A DNA stretch of 64,000 bases from NCBI RefSeq assembly GCF_020991275.1, contig NZ_JAJLQY010000007.1, positions 124,001 through 188,000 of the forward strand. The letters run 5' to 3'. The notes beneath the pieces were generated by a model, which worked only from the letters and a program-made list of their open reading frames with translations, had not been told where the DNA came from and made no database searches. Source of the DNA: Actinocorallia sp. API 0066 (GTDB taxonomy: Bacteria > Actinomycetota > Actinomycetes > Streptosporangiales > Streptosporangiaceae). Shown one piece after another: positions 59,469 to 64,000 of this stretch. Each line of letters starts with the position of its first letter. The first letter of the stretch is position 1. A program made the translations under genes and the position numbers.

Positions 59469-61676
59469 ATGCTCGATCTGCGACTACGTGACACCCTCGC
59501 CTCCCCGCTGCTCGTCGTCCGGCGCGGCCTCGTCGGCCGGGACACCGAGCTGCGGGAACTGGCAGGGCTGCTGCCCGCCTACGGCGCGCTGACGCTCGTC
59601 GGACCGGCGGGCGTGGGCAAGACGGCCCTGGCCAAGGGCCTCGCGGGGCTCCTGGGGCCGCGCTACCCCGACGGCTGCGCCTACGCCGACTGCGCGGCGC
59701 TGCCCCCGGACGCGCCCTCCGGGGCCGCCGCCGACCTCATCCTCGACGCGCTCCGGCTGTGGCGTGGGCCGTCCGGCTCCCTGGCGACGGTCCTGGGCGC
59801 GGTAAGGGAGAGGCGCGCCCTCCTCGTCCTGGACCACACCGGCCACCTGACGGCCGGGGCGCGCCGTGCCGTCGAGGACGTCGTGCGCGCCGTCAGGCAC
59901 GGGGGAGGGGAGACGTGCCATCTGCTCGTCGCCTCACGCACGCCCCTGGACGTCGTGGAGGAGCGGGTGTGGGGGGTGCCGCCGCTGGCGGGCGGCGCGG
60001 CCGTCCGGCTGCTCATGCCCCGGCCCGTGCCGCGCTCCCTGGCGCTGCTCGGCTCGCCGGTGCCGCCGCGCGCGCGAGGAGTCCGGGGGGAGCCCGACGT
60101 GCGGGCCGACCTCGCCGAACTGCTCGGCGGGGTGCCGCTGGCGCTGGAGTTGGCCGGGGCGCTGCTCGGCAGGGTGCCCGCGCTGCGGCTGCGCGACCAC
60201 CTGCGCCGCCGCCGCGACCTGCACGCCGCGTTCGGGCTGCCCTGGCCGTCGCCCGAGCACGTCGCGGACTGGGTGGCCGACGTGCTGCCGGGCGCCGAAG
60301 CGCTGCTGCTCGCCCGGATGACGGTCTTCCCCGGCCCCGCCGCGCCCGAGGCCGTCGCGGCGGTCTGCGGGCATCCGCCGCTCAGCCCGGCCGAGGTGCC
60401 CGACCTGCTCGCCTCGCTCACCGCCGCCGGGCTCGTCACCGAGGCGGGCACACTGCGGCAGGGGCTCGCCGAATCCTGCGCCGCCCGCTGCGACGACCCC
60501 GGCACGCTCAGGGACAGGCTGCTGGCTTACTGCCTGCTCACCGCGCTCGAAGGCCGCCGTCCGGCTCCCGCCGACGTCCTGGCCGCGCTGCGCTGGGCGC
60601 TGCGTCCCGGCGCGGGCCAGGAGCCGGTCAGGGCCGCCGCCGCGCTCATCGACGCGGTAGGCGAGGACCTGCCCGACGGCGTCGGGCCCGACGAGGCGCT
60701 CTCCTGGGCGTTGCGCGCGCTCCACCACCCCGTCGGGCTGCCGCCGCACGAGACCGGCGTCATGCACGCGCGCGCGGGCACGCTCAGAGCCCGCATCGGC
60801 GAGGAGGGCGAGGCACGCGCCCACTACGAGACGGCGCTCGGCCTCTTCGGCGTCGGAAGGCGCGGGCTGCGGCGGCGCGCGGAGGTGCACGGGCGGCTCG
60901 TCCGGCTCGACCTGCTCGCCGTCCACCCGAGCACCGCCGCGCTCGTGGCGGGGGCCGCAGCCGAGGCCCGCGCCTCGGGCGACCCGCGCGCGGTGACGGC
61001 CGTGCTGCCCTCCCTGGCCGTCGCCCTCGCCTGGCTCGGCCGCACCGACGACGCGCTCGCGCTGGTCGCCGAGGCGGAGGCGGCCGGGCCGCTCCCGCAC
61101 CCCGAGGAGGCGGCCTTCGTGCACCTCAGGGCGGGCGATCCGCTGGAGTGCCTGGCCCGCACCGCGCCGCTGACCGCGCGCGACGGGCTCGTGGGCGCCC
61201 GCGCCCTGCTCACCCGTGGGTGGGCGCTGATGGTCGGCGGCGACCTCGCCGGGGCGGGCGCGGCGCTCACCAGGGGCGAGGAGCGGGCCCGCGCGGCCGG
61301 GGCCCCTGCCGTCCGCACCGCGTTCGACGAGGCGGCGGCGCACGCGGCGAGGCTCGGCGGCGACCACGCGGCGGCGGCCCGCCGCTGCGCCCGCATGCTC
61401 AGGGCCGCCGCCGCCCGCCGCGACGCGCTCACCGGCGCGCGGGCCGCCTGCCTCGCCCTCGCCCTGCACGCCGACACCCACCCGGCGGCGGACCGGATAG
61501 CCGCGCTCGCCCGCGAGTGCCGCCTGCGGACCGCGCTGCCCGCCTGGCCGTTCTCCGACGCCGAGGCCGACGCCCGCGAACGCGCCCTGGGCGCCACCGG
61601 GACCCCGCCGCCCGGCTGGTACCCCGACACCGTCCCGGCGCTCCTGACGGCCCTCCTGGACGTCCTGGAGCCCTGA
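59469..61676 (+). CDS. STAND-family NTPase with TPR-like C-terminus (AfsR/LuxR-like, no DNA-binding domain)
   Basis: 735 residues from ATG 59469. NB-ARC-like ATPase: Walker A TLVGPAGVGKTALAKGLAG, Walker B ALLVLDHTG, and GGVPLALELAGALLG (GxP motif). A winged-helix-like part follows, then about 300 residues of Ala/Arg/Leu-rich helical repeats. No DNA-binding or effector domain is present, so it may act as a signal-sensing scaffold. It lies 30 nt after the glycosidase gene and may regulate the exopolysaccharide locus. Confidence 0.75.
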   Translation: MLDLRLRDTLASPLLVVRRGLVGRDTELRELAGLLPAYGALTLVGPAGVGKTALAKGLAGLLGPRYPDGCAYADCAALPPDAPSGAAADLILDALRLWRGPSGSLATVLGAVRERRALLVLDHTGHLTAGARRAVEDVVRAVRHGGGETCHLLVASRTPLDVVEERVWGVPPLAGGAAVRLLMPRPVPRSLALLGSPVPPRARGVRGEPDVRADLAELLGGVPLALELAGALLGRVPALRLRDHLRRRRDLHAAFGLPWPSPEHVADWVADVLPGAEALLLARMTVFPGPAAPEAVAAVCGHPPLSPAEVPDLLASLTAAGLVTEAGTLRQGLAESCAARCDDPGTLRDRLLAYCLLTALEGRRPAPADVLAALRWALRPGAGQEPVRAAAALIDAVGEDLPDGVGPDEALSWALRALHHPVGLPPHETGVMHARAGTLRARIGEEGEARAHYETALGLFGVGRRGLRRRAEVHGRLVRLDLLAVHPSTAALVAGAAAEARASGDPRAVTAVLPSLAVALAWLGRTDDALALVAEAEAAGPLPHPEEAAFVHLRAGDPLECLARTAPLTARDGLVGARALLTRGWALMVGGDLAGAGAALTRGEERARAAGAPAVRTAFDEAAAHAARLGGDHAAAARRCARMLRAAAARRDALTGARAACLALALHADTHPAADRIAALARECRLRTALPAWPFSDAEADARERALGATGTPPPGWYPDTVPALLTALLDVLEP

Positions 61677-61685
61677 CGTGCCCCG

Positions 61686-62207
61686 TCAGGCCGGGACGAG
61701 GATGAGGCGCGGCGCGACCAGGGTGCCGTCGGTCAGGGGGACGATCCACTGGTCGCGGTACAGCGCGTGCAGGGCGAGGTGCAGGTCGTCGACCCCGGCG
61801 AACGCGTTGACGTGCGACTCGTGCACGAAGCTCGCCTCGTGGCCGACCGTCTCGATGCCCTGGAAGTCGATCGCGACGGCCTCCAGCACCGCGAGGTCGG
61901 CGGGGATGAAGTCGCCGTACCGGGTGAGGATCATCGTGCAGAAGTACTCGCCGTCGTCCCAGTCGGCCATCCAGTCGCCGACCCAGGGCTGGTCGAGGAA
62001 CTCGCGGCGGTCCCAGACCAGGCCGGTCGCGGGCACCCAGGCGTCGGCGCCTTCGGGGTCGGCCGCGCGCGCGAGCTCCGCCAGCGTCAGGAACGGCTCG
62101 GCCGGGGCGAGGCGGTAGCGCGCCGGATCGTAGTCCCGGCTCGCGTAGGAACGCCCTGTGCAGCGCCACAGCGGCCGGACCCGCCGCCCGACCCGCGATC
62201 TGCCCAT
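61686..62207 (-). CDS. Hypothetical protein
   Basis: 173 residues, convergent with the STAND gene. Acidic, with many Trp and His (WVGDWMADWDDGEYFCTMIL, HESHVNAFAG), no signal peptide or membrane segment. Not assigned to any family. The start at 62207 is the only ATG before the conserved-looking part; a later start at the YDPARYRLAP region is possible. Confidence 0.5.
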   Translation of the reverse strand: MGRSRVGRRVRPLWRCTGRSYASRDYDPARYRLAPAEPFLTLAELARAADPEGADAWVPATGLVWDRREFLDQPWVGDWMADWDDGEYFCTMILTRYGDFIPADLAVLEAVAIDFQGIETVGHEASFVHESHVNAFAGVDDLHLALHALYRDQWIVPLTDGTLVAPRLILVPA

Positions 62208-62344
62208 CGCAACCCCCGACCGTGTTTGTGGTGGCTGAGTCCGCCAAGGACGCTGCGATCCTAAGCACCAGCCCCGCCCACCACCGACCGCGTCGTCCGC
62301 CTAAGGAGAATGCGCACCCCCGCTTTACCAGCTGTGTTCGATGG

Positions 62345-62400
62345 GCCCGGAGGCGGCCGCTTCGCGAGCCCGACTTCGTCGGGAGCGGCCGCCTCCGGGC
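62345..62400. repeat. Palindromic element, copy B
   Basis: Perfect 17-bp outer stem (62345-62361 with 62384-62400), inner hairpin CCCGAC-TTC-GTCGGG at 62369-62383. Preceded by GTGTTCGATGG, as is copy C 67 bp later. Confidence 0.9.
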
Positions 62401-62410
62401 GTGTTCGATG

Positions 62411-62468
62411 GGCCCGGGGCCGGCCGCTTTGCGGCCCCGACTTCGTCGGGAGCGGCCGCCCCCGGGCC
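62411..62468. repeat. Palindromic element, copy C
   Basis: 18-bp outer stem with one mismatch (62411-62428 with 62451-62468) and the same inner hairpin at 62436-62450. Forms a tandem direct repeat with copy B, period 67 bp counted from GTGTTCG. Confidence 0.9.
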
Positions 62469-62543
62469 GGAAAACAGACCGACCGGCCGCGGTCGAGGGT
62501 CGCCGCGCCGGTCGGGGTCCAAAGGGGTCGAAGGGGAAGGGGG

Positions 62544-63143
62544 TCAGGGGAGGAGGATGCTCACCGGGGCGTCCGGGCGGGCGCGCTGGGCGCGCGATCC
62601 GGGGGAGTGCGGGCCGGGCTCGGCCGTCCTCGGGTGCTGCCCGGCGGTGTGCGCGTCGTCGGGCGCCTCGTTCGGCCGCGGCACGGGGCCTGAGGACTCC
62701 TGGACGGTCGGGGCGGCGCTCTCCTGGGTCAACGGGTGGCCCTGCGGCGGCGCGGCCGGTGCGGACTCCTCAGCCGCCTCCTGCGCCATGTCGGCCTCCG
62801 TCCACGGGAGCTGGCCGAGGGAGAGGCGCGGCTTGACCGGCTCGGCCTCGACGGCGGCGGGCGGCGCGGCGACGGGCGGCGCGGAGGTGTCGGCCGACTC
62901 GACGGGCTCGGTCCTGCGCGGCACGGCGACCTTGGACGGCGTCGGCGCGCTCACCCACACGGTGGTGCGCTCCGGCCGCGGTGCCGAGAGCGGCACCTCC
63001 GAGGGCGGCGCGGAACCGGTGGACAGCATCGCGAGCCCGACGACGGCCCAGGCGGCCAGGGCGATGACGGGAATGAGGGAAAAGGCGACAACCCGGCCCG
63101 GGGAGGAGTTGTGCGCGGCGTGCGACCCTGAGTATCTGCTCAC
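62544..63143 (-). CDS. Single-pass membrane protein with Pro/Ala-rich extracytoplasmic region
   Basis: 199 residues from GTG 63143; the frame extends to 63314 but the upstream part has poor codon usage and no ribosome site. One membrane segment (FSLIPVIALAAWAVVGLAML) near residue 20, then about 150 residues rich in Pro, Ala and Glu with no recognised domain. Function unknown. The region upstream is AT-richer than the rest of the window, as a promoter would be. Confidence 0.55.
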   Translation of the reverse strand: MSRYSGSHAAHNSSPGRVVAFSLIPVIALAAWAVVGLAMLSTGSAPPSEVPLSAPRPERTTVWVSAPTPSKVAVPRRTEPVESADTSAPPVAAPPAAVEAEPVKPRLSLGQLPWTEADMAQEAAEESAPAAPPQGHPLTQESAAPTVQESSGPVPRPNEAPDDAHTAGQHPRTAEPGPHSPGSRAQRARPDAPVSILLP

Positions 63144-63349
63144 GGGGCGAGAGTTGCACAGTCCCGGGTAATCGGCTGGGCTTTTTCCGGAATTCGTTAT
63201 GGTTCCTCGAAATGCCGACAGACCCTCTGACCTGCGTGATAGTGCGCGGGGTAATGGAGTGAATATCGGTCTTATCTTGAACGATAGCCGCCGATGTGGT
63301 CCGATCGTGGCCAATTAATTTCGAATCATCCCTGATCATGTCGGACCAT

Positions 63350-63422
63350 TTCCTATGTGTTCCTATGTGGTCCAACCCGCCCCAACCTCCCCCAACCCGG
63401 CGCAACCCGGCTCAACCCGCCC
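63350..63422. repeat. 10-bp period tandem repeats upstream of the membrane-protein gene
   Basis: TTCCTATGTG occurs twice in a row (63350-63359, 63360-63369), followed by five 10-bp units of CAACCCGnCn (63373-63422). An inverted repeat GGACCA/TGGTCC (63343-63348 and 63368-63373) frames the first pair. A repeat of one helical turn is typical of protein-binding sites in series. Confidence 0.8.
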
Positions 63423-63462
63423 CAAGGTGGGCAGAAGTCCCCCGTAGGCGGCCGGACATGAA

Positions 63463-63495
63463 GGAACCCCGCCATGCCGGGCATGACGGGGTTCC
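63463..63495 (-). terminator. Terminator after mihF
   Basis: GGAACCCCG and CGGGGTTCC pair (9 bp), a C-A mismatch follows, then CATGCC pairs with GGCATG around a one-base loop that would open to a larger one. Lies 17 nt past the mihF stop. Confidence 0.8.
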
Positions 63496-63512
63496 GGGGC
63501 AGACGCGGCGGG

Positions 63513-63821
63513 TCAGCCGCCGATCTCGGCCCGCAGCTTGGCGCGCTGCTGCTCGCCGAGGCCGCCGACGCGGCGGTTCTCGTCGATGCCGAGCTTCTCG
63601 ATCAGGGCGGAGACCTTGGCCGGGCCGTAACCGGGCAGCGCCTTCAGGACCTGCGTGACCTTGGTCTTCTTGGCCACGGCGTCCTCGCGGTCGAGCACGT
63701 CGCCCAGGCTGAGCGTCCCGGCCTTCAGCGCCGCCAGCAGCTCACTGCGGGCCTTGCGGGCCTCCTGGGCCTTGGCGAGAGCTTCGGCCCGCTGCTCGGG
63801 GGTCAGCGTCGGCAGAGCCAT
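63513..63821 (-). CDS. mihF: Integration host factor mIHF
   Basis: 102 residues from ATG 63821 with GAGGAG upstream. N-terminal helix MALPTLTPEQRAEALAKAQE with the Lys/Arg-rich region, and the core LPGYGPAKVSALIEKLGI followed by ENRRVGGLGEQQRAKL. It is the actinobacterial integration host factor, an essential nucleoid-associated protein that bends DNA. Marks the organism as an actinomycete. Confidence 0.95.
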   Translation of the reverse strand: MALPTLTPEQRAEALAKAQEARKARSELLAALKAGTLSLGDVLDREDAVAKKTKVTQVLKALPGYGPAKVSALIEKLGIDENRRVGGLGEQQRAKLRAEIGG

Positions 63822-64000
63822 CGTTTCTCCTCGTCGTTCGTGGAACCGCCCGTGCCGTCGGCGCGGGCGTAGGGACCATCATGGCGAAGAGGACCGGCTG
63901 ATGCCCACTTGAGCAGCGGATTAGTTCGATCTGACGATGGCCGGTGACCCATCGTGATCGTTTTCGGCCCTGCGGACGGCCGGAGCACGCCCCGGCCGGA

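Larger units (their letters stand above)
62208..62543. other. Intergenic region with two palindromic elements
   Basis: Holds the paired palindromes described separately plus a Thr/Pro-poor spacer. No gene is supported; the open frames here are produced by the GC-rich repeats. Confidence 0.6.

Noticed and set aside
63803-63988. A 61-codon minus-strand gene before mihF
   Set aside because: It overlaps the mihF start and ribosome site, has no motif and no own ribosome site.

Overview
The window looks like chromosome from a high-GC actinomycete, most likely of the Streptosporangiales/Actinomadura type (inference). It carries the actinobacterial integration host factor mIHF, an AftD-type arabinosyltransferase beside a DUF2613 peptide, DUF6230/DUF6114 proteins, a KstR/Ltp-type sterol side-chain catabolic operon and PASTA-less Ser/Thr kinases. 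Many genes use GTG or TTG starts and many overlap by 4 nt. No rRNA, tRNA, CRISPR array, transposase or phage gene was seen.

Layout. 1-6.2 kb: cell-envelope block on the minus strand (AftD homologue cut by the window edge, GT4 glycosyltransferase, DUF2613 peptide, polytopic membrane protein). 6.3-19.9 kb: DUF3068 protein, an NMO-type flavoprotein behind a KstR-like operator, a Uma2-family protein with an internal duplication, an EchA19-like hydratase divergent from an operon fadD-DUF35-ltp4-ltp3-fadD, a GCS2-type glutamate-cysteine ligase, and a second DUF35/thiolase pair. 19.9-22.2 kb: overlapping trio of ECF sigma factor, cNMP-binding protein and a degenerate cyclase-like membrane protein. 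22.4-33.7 kb: the most unusual part, with a dynamin-like GTPase, a membrane-anchored GrpE-like protein and a small acidic protein in one operon, divergent from a membrane-spanning Hsp70 that lacks its substrate-binding domain and a second dynamin-like GTPase; after a repeat-rich gap comes a 1194-residue protein that looks like a dead SF1 helicase.

33.9-39.6 kb: PspC, HAD hydrolase, an APH-like/CrtC-like pair behind a KstR2-like site, F420-type LLM oxidoreductase, SDR and DoxX. 39.9-44.4 kb: three tandem Ser/Thr kinases. 44.5-47.1 kb: DUF6230/DUF6114/secreted protein cluster divergent from a KstR-like TetR regulator. 47.2-50.2 kb: PucR regulator, nagA and a secreted protein. 50.6-61.7 kb: an exopolysaccharide locus led by an atypical LuxR-type regulator: Agd3-like deacetylase, PelF-type glycosyltransferase, polytopic membrane protein, two SDR sugar-nucleotide enzymes, a nucleotidyltransferase, a Spherulin-4/GH135-type glycosidase and a STAND NTPase. 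This combines parts of the bacterial Pel and fungal galactosaminogalactan pathways. 61.7-64 kb: two hypothetical proteins, palindromic repeats and mihF.

How the genes work together. The sterol genes (echA, two fadD, DUF35, ltp3/ltp4, possibly the NMO, APH-like, LLM and SDR genes) form a probable KstR/KstR2-type side-chain degradation set. The 22-29 kb Hsp70/GrpE/dynamin set is best read as one membrane-remodelling or envelope-stress machine and is the main candidate for an undescribed system. A 60-bp palindromic element occurs three times, at 3.3 kb and twice at 62.4 kb. All family assignments were made by eye from motifs and have not been searched.
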